Source of the DNA: Symbiodinium natans | Taxonomy: Eukaryota; Sar; Dinophyceae; Suessiales; Symbiodiniaceae | Direction of reading: 5' to 3' | NCBI GenBank assembly: GCA_905221605.1 | Contig: CAJNDS010001802.1 | Coordinates: 277,501 to 341,500, forward strand | DNA: 64,000 nt | Shown here: positions 47,831-60,466 of the stretch, piece by piece | Layout of the letters: the number at the start of each line of letters is the position of its first letter | Position numbering within the stretch: the stretch's first letter is position 1 | Translations under genes and position numbers: made by a program | The notes under the pieces: generated by a model | Seen by the model: only the letters and a program-made list of their open reading frames with translations | What the model was told of the DNA's origin: nothing | Database searches by the model: none

Positions 47831-50800
47831 ATGTGGAACTGTAAAGGCAAAATTGCTTGATTCTTTCACAAGAACAGGTGCTCCTTCTGCAGGCAGGGCC
47901 GTGCTTCATGTTTGGATGTGGCATTGCAGGAGATGGTCATCGAGACGCAGCTTAAGCTGGGCTCTTACCGAAGAGTAGATCGTATGTTCATAGCTTGGGA
48001 AATGTGCGCAGCCCTTAAACAAGTGTGCAAGCAGAGTCTTTTTGACGGGCGCATGCGTATGAATCAAGGTCAAAGCAACTGTACACAGACCAAGTTTGCG
48101 ACCTGTTCCATCTCATGGACGAGGCGGAATGCACATTCAGCCCTGAGCATGTGTGTGGTCACATTTCAACTTTGCAGCCACATATCGTGTGGATGGAACA
48201 TAGTGTCAGAGACTTTTTCCATGTTGTTTGCAATCGAAGCTTGTGGCGCCATGCTTTACTGTGTTGTGGCCACACTCGTATCCATGCTGCAAGGGGCAGA
48301 AGGGCGAACTCACTGCCACAGCCTTCGAACAACACATCAACGATCCTCAGGCAGGGCGCAGCTAGGAGCAAGCATCGTCATCGCTGCTCGATCCACAGTG
48401 CAGGTTGCCGCGTATTTCCGCGCTCTGGACATGGACTTGAACAATGTGTGGAAGCCTTGTAGCTGCAATGAGATGAGCACTGCGTTCTAGTCTTGCCGAG
48501 TTTGTTGGTTTCCTGGTTGAGATCTTAATGAGTCCATCCAACTTGTGGTGCAATCGAACAGCTCCATTCTAAGGCTTTTCACCTTGCTTGACCCAGACGC
48601 TTGGCAAGCCAGGGAAGGGCAATGAAGGGCATCCATGGCGGGGTTTAAGCTTACGTCCCAGACCCTCAGCCTAAGCCACGCCTGTGGCAGCTCTCGCAGT
48701 AAGGATGGCAGTGGCACTATCGACCTTCAAGAGTTTGTGGAAGGCCCACTTGTGCTTTTGGGTTCAGGGTGTTTGTTGGAGTTTAGGGTTTGGAGCTGTT
48801 GCATTGCACTGTAGCACTAAGAGGCAGCGAGAGGAACGAGATTCATAGTGCTTGTTGTGTCCAAGGACACGTTGCATCCTTCCTGCTTTACTGTCGGTCA
48901 TGCTGCTCGGTCGTACTCTGCTTGCCGAGTCCGCAAAATCTAAACAATAGACCGCTGCAACAGGTTGCTTAAAACTACGAGGGCCTGCCACGCGACTGGA
49001 TATGGAGCCTCTTGGCGATGCGGAAGTGCATCATGGAGTTTTGCTCGCTTGTCGTTTGCTTTGACGATCTTGTTGTGGGGTCAGGGGATCTTGTGGACCT
49101 AAAGGCCAGTCCTCGTGGGTGTGATGCTCGTTTTCGGTGCTTTCAACACTTCAGCATCTCCAGCTTCGTCTTTGCCTGAACCATCCTGAGACCTGTTGCA
49201 TCACTATTGTCAAATGTCAGATGTGACATCTTTTTTGGCCCCGGTTTCAAAGCTCCGCATCTGCGCCCCTGTGCCGCCCGCTAGCTCTTGTGCGCTCCGC
49301 TACCTAGTTAGGGTTTAGGGTTTAGTCAGCTCTTGCGGCATCATTGTGGTATACCCTCTCAGCACTTGCTTTGTGGTTGCATGTGATGGTAGTTTTGAGC
49401 GAGGCTCGTTCTCAGCGTCGCAAGGCCGCCTGTCATTCTCGACTTCCTTAGTTGCGAGAGTGGATGAGAGTGGTACAAGGATGCTGGTAGCTTCGAAGCT
49501 GGTCCGTTTGTGCGTTGCTGGAGCTCCAGTTTGCGAATTTTGCTTCGGGTAAGCTTCACGCTAGAGAGAGGGCTTTGGCTGTGAGATATCTGTTGCATAT
49601 GTCGGACGAGGCGATGGCTGTGGGTTCTTGGCCCCGCCCTGTGCTGTCCTGGTAGCACTAGCCACCAGTCTTCGTGGCGCAGGTCTTCAGCGAAGCGCCA
49701 GAATCAGCTCATGACAAAGCTGGAGCGATTCAGTGTTTGCAGCTGAGTGGTTGCTGTGCAAAACACAGGCGTGAAGGCTCTTCCTGAGCGCTCTGACGCT
49801 TGAAGACCCAAACTCCAGACTCTACAAAGGCTTCAAGGCACGAATTGCAGCACTTTAAGCTAAGAGCTGTAGCATGGCATACCCCCCCCCCTGTCTCTCT
49901 GAAGCCTGGAAGCAAGCAAGAAGCCCAAACCCGAAACCCACAGCCTGGACTTTACGTCGACAGAGCGCGAGGTCGCAGTGTCTCTCCATAACATTGCGAT
50001 ATATACATATATATATATATATATAGATAGATAGAAGATAATGATTATGAAAATGACAATGATATTGATAACTATAATGATAATGGGTTCAGTGCTTCAA
50101 GAAGGCTGCTAACTGGGCTTCGGCGACGTGCAGCTGTACAACGTAGTCACGACCAGTTTAGGAGTAGGGCAAAGCAACTGTTTCCGTACTACTATTTGAA
50201 GTAGAAGTTTGAGAAGTTGCTTAGCCAATCGTCGTAGCAGGAGAAGGAATGGGATCACGACTTGGAGATTGGGTCGGTATAAGGATATATGGCAGTAACG
50301 GTGGCCTTGTGAGGATCAGGGCATCAGCATCAGAAGAGACGCCACCAGTAGCGATAGTAGCTCCTGGCGGCAGCACCTTCAACTCCTCTTCTTTCTCCTG
50401 CTTCTCTGGTATCTGCTGATGATGTCACGTGTTTCTTCAAGTTTTGGTGAGGAGAAGCTGGAGAAGCAGATGCGCCACCGCCAGCCTTCCATTGCAAGCC
50501 AGTGTCAGGCCGCTTCCGGAGGCGAAGGCGGTGATCTGACGATTGTGTTGCTATGGTATGCCTTTTTGAGGGGTTGTTAAGAATCATGGTCCCTAGTCAT
50601 CATTCAGAATTGAAGCCCCAGTTCCCAACAGCTCCAATGTACCGCGTGCTCTTTGTGGCAGTTGAAGCTTTGCTTTTGTTGCCCGTCGAGCACTGATGGA
50701 CAGATGTGCCATGAATTACCATGACAATGTCTGTGCCCTAGCAGGTATCAGCTTTTGATGAGGGGCATCAATCGTGCAGTTTTTCCTTCACAAGTAGGGT

Positions 50801-53268
50801 CATGTTTGGGAGCTTCCTAAAAAGGAACTCTCAAACTAGAGACTCTTCGTATCATTCTCGTCAGTCCCAAAGGCAACACGAAGTGTTGCTCGGTTCCTTT
50901 TGACAGCTAGCTTCGCCGCAACTTGTGGATGCTGAACTGCAGCAAGTTTAACAGAGCCCTCAGCTCCAAAAAGCGCCGCGCCTTGAACTCCATCTTGGCA
51001 TTCAAACGCTGTGTGATGACCGTCAGAGCTACCCCGTAGCTTTTGCTGCGATGGAGGCACGGGCTCTCTTTCTCGTCCTCCTCGTCCTCGGCCAGGAGGT
51101 GCGGGGCGCAGTGTAACGTGAAGCGCTTCAACATGGCTCAACCTGCCTCAACCAGCACAGGGTTCGGGGCGCAGGGGCCCTGAGGAGCCCAAGGAAGCTC
51201 AACGAGCCGTCGGAACCTGGCCCGATGTAGAGAACCCCGAAGCCGTTTGCTTTTGCGTGGTGCCCGCTCGTAACAGGCCTGTTGGCTCTTGCATCGGGAC
51301 ACTGCTCTGCAACCTCCCTGTGATGACAACTGAAGCTTCTGACACCTCTAATCGGAGGGTCCATTGCTGGCCCGATGCGAAAGGACAGTTATCCCTGACT
51401 GATGGAGGTTGTGGACTCGTGCTGCGGGGGTTGTCCTTGTGAGAATTTTTGCAGGCCTGCCATGCCCAGTGACCTTTACGTAAGCGAGTGGGCCAGAAAT
51501 GCCACCTGCCCCACTGATCTCACACGTCGGCCCCAACTTCTGCGAGAATAGGATGTGCTGCTCATCGAGTCGTCTTATGATCCTGCCATGCAGTGACCAA
51601 ACTGTGCCTCTTGCTGAGGCTTTTGCCGTACGTAGGTGCCGCGTTGAATTTTCCAGAGTGACTCTCGCAGAAGCGTTCCTTTCTCCGTTGAAGCAGCTTG
51701 TTGAGTACGATCCTTCCATTCAACCTCTACAGCAGTGTGCGAGATGTGGCTGCTCCGTGTTCGGAACTGTTGCGTCTTCCATGTTCTCGAAGATTTCCCT
51801 TTGCTGCGTTGGGCGCCCCTTATGGTTTGAGTGGGACCCTAAGAATGAGGACACCCAAAAGGTGTCTGTTGACGCTACAAGCCATTGCTTGAGTTGCGCA
51901 GTGCGCCCATCGTTGCATGTTTGTACGTTTGTGTGTTGGAAGATGAAAGGGGACAGCCTACAGCTTGCTTGCCCACGTGTCCAATTTGCAGTCAAAGTTT
52001 TCACTTGACACTTTGCTTTCAGATTCTGTATTTATTCGATGGGATAGTCGTCAGTGTCAGTCTTATGGCCCTCATACAAGGGGGGCTCCTGCCATGAAAA
52101 TCAGTGTCGCTCCATCATCATGAATTTGCATGGTGGCGGTCCAGCCAGGTTTTTCCACGCTTGTGGTCTTGACGACATTTGACGACATTGATCCATCCTG
52201 GCCCCTGAACCTTGCAACCACCGTAATCCCTATCCCGGAATTGGGGAATGGATCTCTACAGTACGTACAGTCCTGTTTTGCCCCTCCTCCCACCCCCGCT
52301 GGCTCCCCCTCTCCCTCTCGCTCTCTAGACAAAAGCGCGAAGATGCTGAGATGATGTGATCAGATATGCGTCCCTTGTTTGATTGTGTGACTTGCGCACC
52401 TAGTTGTGGTCAGTTCCAGACTTTCGCGTGTGTTCTTGAATCTAGGTGCAAGTAAGAATCCGCTGACTTGGCCCAGGCACAGGTGGTGGCTTCGGCTTTC
52501 AGCAATGCATCTGCCCCAGGGTACCGCAATTTTCCCCACACAGAAATATCCCAAAGGCCCGTGAACAGCAGATCACTGACCCCATGCGTCTGGAGCAGAG
52601 CCGCAGAAGAGGACACACTAGAGTTGCCAAAAGTTGGCGCAAGCTTGACATCATCACGAATTGCTCAACCTGAAGCCCTAAGTGGAAACAGAGACGGACT
52701 GAGACGGATGTCAGCAGACGCCTCTTCTCCTTAAGAGAATTCAGCCCCGGGTGCATACGATGTCATGGGAAGGGCACAGGGTCAACAACAGCTTTACGAA
52801 CCTTCTAGGATGCAACCCGCAAATCCGTATGCCTGTATGTAGTCTCGTAGGACCAGTTCTCAAAGCTAGGATCCTGTCGGGTATCCAACATGTGAAGGGC
52901 CTTGTAGCAGCAGGGACCCCAAAAAGGGACTATACTTTCAAGAACTGACGTGACCTGAGGCCAGCGCCTCCACAAACCTCACCGAGGGTCTCAGGCCCAA
53001 TGCTCAAATGGAGTCGAGCTTTGACGGTCTGATGGCTTTGTTCACGTTTCTGTGGCGTTTGGCCAACATGCTGTGCCGCCTGCGCCACAAGCCCAAGCTT
53101 GGCGTTGTGAGTGACTTGAGGCTGTGGGCGCATTGGGTGCTCGTGTTTGTCTTCATTGCAGGGGGGTGGGTGGGTGGTGGGGGGAGGGTGGGGGGGTGGA
53201 GACCTTGAGTTAAGTTCCAAAATGCGCCTGAACACGAGTCAACAACCCCAAAGCCCGAACCTCTCTGG
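47831..53268. other. No gene recognised
   Basis: AT-rich ATATAT/GATA patch at 49999-50090. The longest motif-free frames are minus 51348-51719 (123 codons) and plus 51499-52008. No supporting domain or exon pair. Confidence 0.45.
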
Positions 53269-53345
53269 CTGAAGCCCCTGAAGCCCCCTGAAGCCCCCTG
53301 AAGCCCCCTGAAGCCCCTGAAGCCCTTGATTAAGCCCTTGAAGCC
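53269..53345. repeat. (CTGAAGCCCC)n minisatellite
   Basis: About seven 10-12 bp units of CTGAAGCCCC(C) with decay toward the right end. Confidence 0.85.
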
Positions 53346-54708
53346 CCCTTAAGGCCAGTGAAGTTCTTAAGAGGTCTGCGCTCTTTGCGAAGCCCCGGGA
53401 GTCGACTCTCCGCTCCGGGCAGAGGCAGGGGGGCCTAACCATGTTTCTTGCCTTGGAGTTGGGAGTTTAGGGGTGTGTTCTTGTTGGCTTTTAAGGGGTG
53501 TTCAAGTTGCCTTTTGGTTGCCCGGAAGGTTGTGGGCGTTGTTGGGATTTGTGCTATTCTGGCAGGAGTCTGGGAGTTTGGGGGGCTGATTTTGGGTTTT
53601 GGGTTGGTGGTCCGGGTCCAGGAAGTCCAGCAGTTTAGGGGTCCGACTTTGTTTTGTCGGGGAGAAGTGTGGGGTTGAGGTTCGCAGAGAGAGTAGGGGT
53701 TTATTAAATCATGGAACCTCTTTCTGAAGAGTATGCGGCATTGAAGAATCATGGGCCCTGCTAGGAGCCCGAAGATCCCCCGCACTCGCACTGGAACCCT
53801 GAAACCTGCAGCCCCTGGCAGTCTCTTGCAGGCATGCTCGCCGGCTTCTGGTTGCCTTAGGTGCAGATTGGCAGTGGTGCGGACTCCAGCTTCGCAAGGG
53901 GGGTTTCAGAGTTTGGGGTTCAGATTTTGGGTCTTGGGCCTTCGAGTTTGGAGTTTGCTCGGATTGGGACAAGGGGTAGGTCACAAGAGTATTTTCTCTT
54001 CATGTTCACTCAGGGGTCCTGCAACACTTAGCAGGTGTTTCTTGCTTGGCATGACAGACCTGTTAAAGACGAAGGCATCGGAAGGCTGTCGGCAGAAAGT
54101 TGCAACCACAATGGGGCCGCTGAGCGCAGCTAAGGCCTCTGCAGTCCACCTTGAAGCTCACGCACGAGAGAGGCAGCGAGGACGACCGATTTGCAAAGTG
54201 AAGGGCCTCGTGTGCATTCTGAGCAAAACCTGCTGCGCGTTGCTGCGTGAGGAAGTTCCAACCATCGGAGAAGCCGGAACATCAGACGTGAAGGCATTTC
54301 AATGGTTCAATGATTGGGATGCGGAGGTTGGACTTTGGTCTCGGCCTGATGAATTGGAACATTCCGAGACCCGCACAGCCAAGCTTCTCTGCAAAAACCA
54401 CAGCTGTGTGCGATGGGTTGCAGGCATGTGCAGCCCTACTCTACCGGCACATCGAAATCGGTACCAACAATGAAGTGTCCAGCCGCCATTCTTATAATTG
54501 TTGTCATGTGATTCGGTCGCAGCCCTTCCAAAGCGTTCAAGCAGTTTCGACTTGAGTATGGCGGTGACATGTTCTCAGCGCAGTGGGCGAATGGACCAAG
54601 TGTTGCAAACGTGTTGCTGATGACAGGATTGGTACTGAACATACTGCACCGGCAGCGGCAGACTTAGCACTGGCAACACGTGGCTCAAAGTCGGCTAGGA
54701 GAAGCTGC

Positions 54709-54770
54709 CCCTAAACCCTAAACCTAAACCCTAAACCCTAAACCCTAAACTCTCAACCCTCAACCCTCTG
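54709..54770. repeat. Telomere-like (CCCTAAA)n, short
   Basis: Six to seven imperfect copies, C-rich strand on +, followed by CTCAACC variants. Confidence 0.85.
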
Positions 54771-55593
54771 CTGCCTAAGGTGAAGCTGGTGCTGGGAAGC
54801 GCAGACCGAACCCGGTGTGCCGGGCTCAGGGCCCCGAATTTGCGCTGCAACGTGCTTCGGGTGCTTGGCAATGGAAGGTTTAAGCTGCTATCCTGGAGCT
54901 CTCAGTCTCAGAAGCTGAGATCGGAGTGAAATCAACCTAGGTCAGGCAAACGCCTACGATGCCGCAGCCTTGGTGTACTCGGTGTACCCTGCATGAGAGG
55001 AGGGATGGGCCCGTAGGCAGCAGAGGGGCCAATTGGTTAAACAAGGGAGCTTGAGGGCTGACATGCAAGCGCACTGGTTGCCGGAAGTGTATAACATCAA
55101 GGCTGAGCATACTTAGCAACCTTTGCAGTGACTTTACAGAATCTGCCCTGCTTTGTTCAGATGCCGGTCGGTGTGCTGGACGACGGTACCGGGACCTACG
55201 TAGCCGCACACCCGACATGCCTAACGTTGAGTAGGGTGGTTTGGGGAAGTGGAATGGAGGTTCTTCGGATGCTTCAAGGGCTCTTGACTCTCAGTTGCTT
55301 AAAGAGGGTGGACCACACAGCTGCCACTCATTCCATTTGTGGTTTCTAGGCTTCCCACAAACCTCAGCAATCTGAGTGCACGCAAGCAGTATGGAACGCA
55401 TCGCCCTTCGGCATCATGCTCCCCTTTACCCCCCGCCAAACAACCAGGACTTTCCCATCCCCGCGCACAAGCTCCCTGCTTCTTGCCAGTTCTCTAAATT
55501 TGGGTCTCTGTCGGGCTTCCTATTTTCAGGAAGCCTCTGGTGCTCAGGGTAGAAAAAACGGGGCAACATTTGGAGAACCCCCCCCCCCCCCCC

Positions 55594-55700
55594 AAACCCT
55601 AAACCCTCAACCCTCAACCCTCAACCCTAAACCCTAAACCCTAAAACCCCAAAGCCTTAAACCCTAAAACTCTAAACCCTAAAGCCTTAAACCCTAAACC
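55594..55700. repeat. Degenerate CCCTAAA/CCCTCAA tract after a C-run
   Basis: A run of ~15 C (55579-55593) leads into mixed CCCTAAA, CCCTCAA and CCTTAAA units. A G-rich-strand counterpart begins near 55850. Confidence 0.85.
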
Positions 55701-56149
55701 CCCCCCACCCCCACTTTGCCTTGGTTGAACGCCAGGCGGACATGGGCCTCACGAACGGCCCCTTGTCACTACCGGCCCCGGGCCTCACGGCCTTCATCCG
55801 TAACACGCAGAAGGTGCACCCAACAACCCAGCAACGCCCAATGCCGCCGGGGTTTAGGGCTTTAGGTTTTAGGGTTTAGAGGGCTTATAGGGTTCAGGGT
55901 TTGGGGGTTCAGGGGCTGAGGGTTTAGAGCAGCATGTCGGGGGGGGGGGGTCCAGCGAAACGTTTTTGCTGCTTTGCGTTTGGGAGCTTGCGAACTTGGA
56001 TTGCCACAGCCCGCCCCGCCATGTCTGCTTCGTCTGGAACTCGCTGGCATGCGATAGCCATCAGGCACATGTGCAACAAGAACGAGGGGCCCAGATCCTA
56101 CGAGTTTCATAGAAACCATAAACACAAAAGCCTTCCAGACCTCAGCCCT

Positions 56150-56216
56150 CCCAAGCCCTCCTAAGCCCTCCTCAGGCCTCCTCAGCCCTCCTAAGCCCTC
56201 CTAAGCCCTTCCTCTG
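56150..56216. repeat. (CCCTCCTAAG)n minisatellite
   Basis: Short tandem units of CCCTCCTAAG/CCTCCTCAGC. Confidence 0.8.
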
Positions 56217-57663
56217 ACCCACCTTGACGTCGACGCAGATCACAGAACATTAGAGCCATGATTTCGAAACCCCAAGTCCCATCCCAACTCCTAATGTCCT
56301 GAGAATCTCCTTTGCTGTTTCCAACTCTCCCCACATCTGTCTGTGGACGCCTTCGCTGCCATGGCAGCAGTGACCCAGGCTGGGGCCCCGGTAATCTTCA
56401 AAGGCGGTGCTTTCTGAAGGGTCATGGTGTTGTATCCTTGTGCTCGTACCATCGGCAGACTTTATGTTGTTCGAAGCTTGCAACTTAGTATTGTGCTTGC
56501 GCATGGTCACCATGAGTACGGGCATCTCCTCTGACTTTGTAGCTGCGGTTCTGACGCGGCTCTCGTTGCTTGTACTGCGTCGACTCTACGACATGATCGC
56601 GAGGATACTGCCCATTCCTCGTGAAATCGCTGCGCTTTCTTTGGCCACCTTCTTGCCCAACTTGTCGGCAGAGAAATGGCGCCCCCCAGCAAGTCTCAAG
56701 TCACCCCTAAGCCCCGAACCCCAAAGCCCCCCGCAATGCCAACAAAGACCCGGGTGACACTGAGGCCTCGCGGTCCCGCTTTCGGGATCTGCTGTCGGCG
56801 GAGGGGTCCGAGCTCCTGGAGTGTTTCGGGATGAGGGTGTAGACTTCAGAGGTTCAGGGTGTTCAGGGGGTTCAGAGGGGTTCAGAGAAAGTCAGGGTTC
56901 GAGGGTTGAGAGGCTCGGGTGTTTTGGTGTCGGGGCTAGGAGTTTAGCCTTCAGATGTGTAGGCATCAGAGGTTCAGGATTCAGGCTTGAGGGGTTTAGG
57001 ATTCTGAGGGTCATGGTTCAGAGATTTGGGCTCCGCAGGTTGAGGGCCAATGTCGATAGGTTTAGGTCGGCCTTCCTCACCTTTGTCAGTTTCTTTTTGC
57101 GGACAGGCAAGAAAGCAGGCAGCAAAGGTGTCAGATAGACAAACCAGGAAGCAAACGAGCGTCCGACAGACAGACAAACAAGCAAGAAAGCAAAGAAGTG
57201 GCGGATGTATCGGTCTTCGTGTCTTTTCTGTATCAAGTTGATGCACTCCATGGACGTTCGGGACCTGACCTGCTTAGCTTGAGCGAGCCGGCCTCGAGCT
57301 GACCTCCACCCCAAACGGCCCTAGGCCCGAAAGTGTTATCTGATGCACGAAATTGTGAGAATCCTCAACCCTTGGTTGCGAAGTCTCAGGAACCGTAGCC
57401 CGACCTCCAGCGTTGGGTGGCCCAGACGGGTCTGCCGTCGTTCTTCTAGTCACTGGCAACTGTGGGGATGAGGGTTTAGGATGCTCACAGCCCAGAGGTT
57501 CAGGGTGGCTTCTGACTGCTAGACATTTCTGGGAAGTCGTTCCGTCTCATCGCTGAGTGTGACAGTGCAAGTTCACAAACCGTAGTCCCGGGTGCTTTGT
57601 CTTGCGGACGGTAAGTAAGAGTCGCATTGACCAGGGCTGCGTCCCACTACGCTTGGCTCCGCA

Positions 57664-57736
57664 CTCTCTCTCTCTCTCTTTCTCTCTGTCCTCCCTCTCC
57701 TCCCTCCCTCCCTCCCTCTCTCTCTCTCTCTCTGGC
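57664..57736. repeat. CT-rich microsatellite
   Basis: TCTC and CCTCCC tract without an associated gene. Confidence 0.85.
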
Positions 57737-60466
57737 TGTCTTTCGGGGCTTTTCTTGCTTTCCATGCTCCTGGCCTCCCCACTGCAGCCATCTTCGGCCG
57801 TGTCCCAGGTGCAGTCGTTTCGCTCTGGCACGTCGTCTCTACCACGGACGGAGGCTCGAAGGCAGCCGGCTCAGTTGGGAGACAGTCCATGGCGAGCCGA
57901 TCGCAAGGTTTTGGGTAGTCTCAGAGGCTTGAGAAGCAGCGCAAGGGGGTTCAACCAGTAGTGCATCTTGCAGTTGAGCTATCAGATGTTTCCTTCGTGT
58001 GTGCTAGGGAGCAGGACATCGACCACATCATGGCCCAGTTCATCCAGGAGCAACGGCAAAGATCCCCTGATGCAAAGTGATGACAAGAAGACCAAGGGGT
58101 CTGTCCCAAAAGCATCATTGGGTTGGAGCGCCTCTTGTCAGGAGTATCCCCTCCTGGCCAGTTCCGTCTCCATGGAGACTCCCGGAATCTGCCGGAGTCC
58201 TGGGGATGTGTGAAAGCTGCTGAAGATCTGTTATGCATGACCTGTGTTGCATGAGCTGTTGCATGCTAATTCAGATGCTTTCCGCTGCGCCAACCGGTTG
58301 CAGGGTTCGTGCTGGGCCGACAAGTGCACCGGGTGCAGATCCCAGTGTGCAGCATCGTTGACTTGACGCATTCTTTCAGTGGCCGGCGGTCAGTCTCTGC
58401 ATGGAATTCAGTCCCGTGGCAACCCAGAAACTGAAGCGACAGAGTAGGAAAGGAAAGCTAAACCCAACCTCGTGCCGCGCAGATCCGGAATGAATCGCCT
58501 TGGAAGGCGCCAGGGGAGTGATGGTGGCAGAGCGTATTTTGAGCAAGCAGGGTGGGCAGGGTGGCTGTAATCGCCATGACAGTGGAGTTTTATGCGCGTC
58601 AGAGAGCATCTTCCAACTCGTACCTGCCTTGCCAGCGCGTTCTCGTCGACAATGTCCGGCGACCGCTTGGTGACGTCCTGGAGGCTGCAGCAACTCCATT
58701 GTTGCCTGTATAGTCATCCCGTGGCATCCCGCGGCACTTTCAAGGGATCCGTCCTTGGTCGCATTCAGAATGCCCTGCAGTCAGTGGGCAGGTGCCGAAA
58801 ATCCGTCTTCGATTGGAGAATACACGCTTTCGTAAGCGCACTACTAAATTCACTTCCCAGCCGTCCTGACACTACCACTGCCTTGAGAGCTGGCCCTGCC
58901 AACAGGAAGTGCTGAAAGAGCACCAGCTGGAGATGCTGATGGAGGTCCCGTGAGTCGCGCTTGAACATATCAGCCCCCTAGTCTTCAGGATCATTTGTGA
59001 CCTTTGTGCTTGCGGCATATCTGTGCTCGAACCCCCCAAGAAACAAAAATCCTGAATCCCCTGAAGCGGCCTTGAAGCCCCTGAGTTGACTCCTGAAGCT
59101 CGCTTTACAACTGACCTCAACCTTGGTTGGCCTCCCCGGGGGTTTCGCGAATTTTCTAAACCCTGAGCCCTGAACCCTAAGCAAGGAGTTTCGCATCTTG
59201 GAGGGTTATAAAGGGGAGACGGTCCCCCCTCTCTTTTGGGAAGATGTCCCACTCCGCAGGCTCAGGCGGAGAGGAGTCGGCGCCTGCTGCAGTCCCACTT
59301 TCAGCGGCAGGAGCCATTTTCTTAGGGTATAGGGGTTTAGGGGTTTAGAGGTTTAGGAGTTTAGAGATTAGGGTTTTGGGGTTTGGGGTTTAGGGTTTGC
59401 GACCCAAAGCCGCCTAAATCGGAGACCCGAAATCTCTTTGTTGCGCTTAAGCCTTGTAAGCCGAACCTCCCAAGCCTAAACTCAAAACAAGCCCTTGGCT
59501 CAAAATCGCTGAAAGCAAGGGAGCCTTCCCTGCGGCCGGCCAGGAACGAAACGAGGTGCAGCGCCTTCTGCGTGCTGGCCTCCAGGCTTTCGAGGCGGCT
59601 TGGTGGCCCCATTGGAGCCCCATTGGTCCCAAACTAAATCTTCCAAGCCCATGATCGTTGTTGGCCAAAGCTCTGTAAACACGCTGAATGTCCAGAAGCC
59701 CTTAAAGCTCTGTAAATACACTGAACTCTTGACAAACTTTTGCACTTCGTGGGAGGGTGCGGCGTCTCGCTCACGCCTTGCAGCTGACCTGGCCGGTGCC
59801 TCAATGTTCGAAGGCAGCATGGCGTCGGGTCTGAAGTTCGTGTGGGGTTCGTTCGTCGTTTGGATCGTTTCTGCCATGAGGCCTCGACTCCAAATGCAGG
59901 GAAGTAGGAGTCCTTGCTCTTCCTGCTTTCCCAAGCCATGCGCCTGCCATGTGTGCTGCTGGCTGGCGCGGTGGGGGCTGCGCGAGGCCGAACCCTGAAC
60001 TGACCTGGCACACCAAACGCATTGGCACGCTCCTATGGATGAAGTACTAAACACTTACAAGACTTTCAAGACCAATCACTCCCAAAACAAAAGGAAGAGA
60101 ACCGAACAGCCAAGAAGCATCGAAGTTGGCAGAGCAGTGAAGAGCCAGGTGTAGAGCTTGGTCCCAACTGGGCCGGGGTGAACTCCTTCTTCGCGCATGC
60201 GCTGCCGACCACAGGCCTTGGGCGCTCGAGGGCTGAGGGTTGATAGATGCTGGCGTGTTTGTATACATTTCACGGTGTTTCGCGGTTGTGTCTACTACGA
60301 CCACTGTGAAAACGGACTGCTCACTGATGCGGTAGGCTCATGCAAGAAGTGGTAGTGGAATCAGGTCCGTCCAACCGCACGGCCTACCTCGACAGCATGA
60401 GGCAGCAAATCACAGTTCTCGATCCAGAATGCGTGGCCTGGCATGTCTTCAGCTGGCCATATGCAG

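Larger units (their letters stand above)
53346..60466. other. Mostly non-coding, many telomere-like and small tandem tracts
   Basis: Besides the listed minisatellites, GGTTCAGG-type repeats occur at 56850-57010 and TTTAGGG-like units at 59325-59400. No recognisable gene. 5' exons of the GH5-like gene may lie at the right end of this stretch. Confidence 0.45.

Noticed and set aside
51348-51719. A 123-codon minus-strand gene
   Set aside because: Open frame of unremarkable length with no recognisable domain or neighbouring exon.
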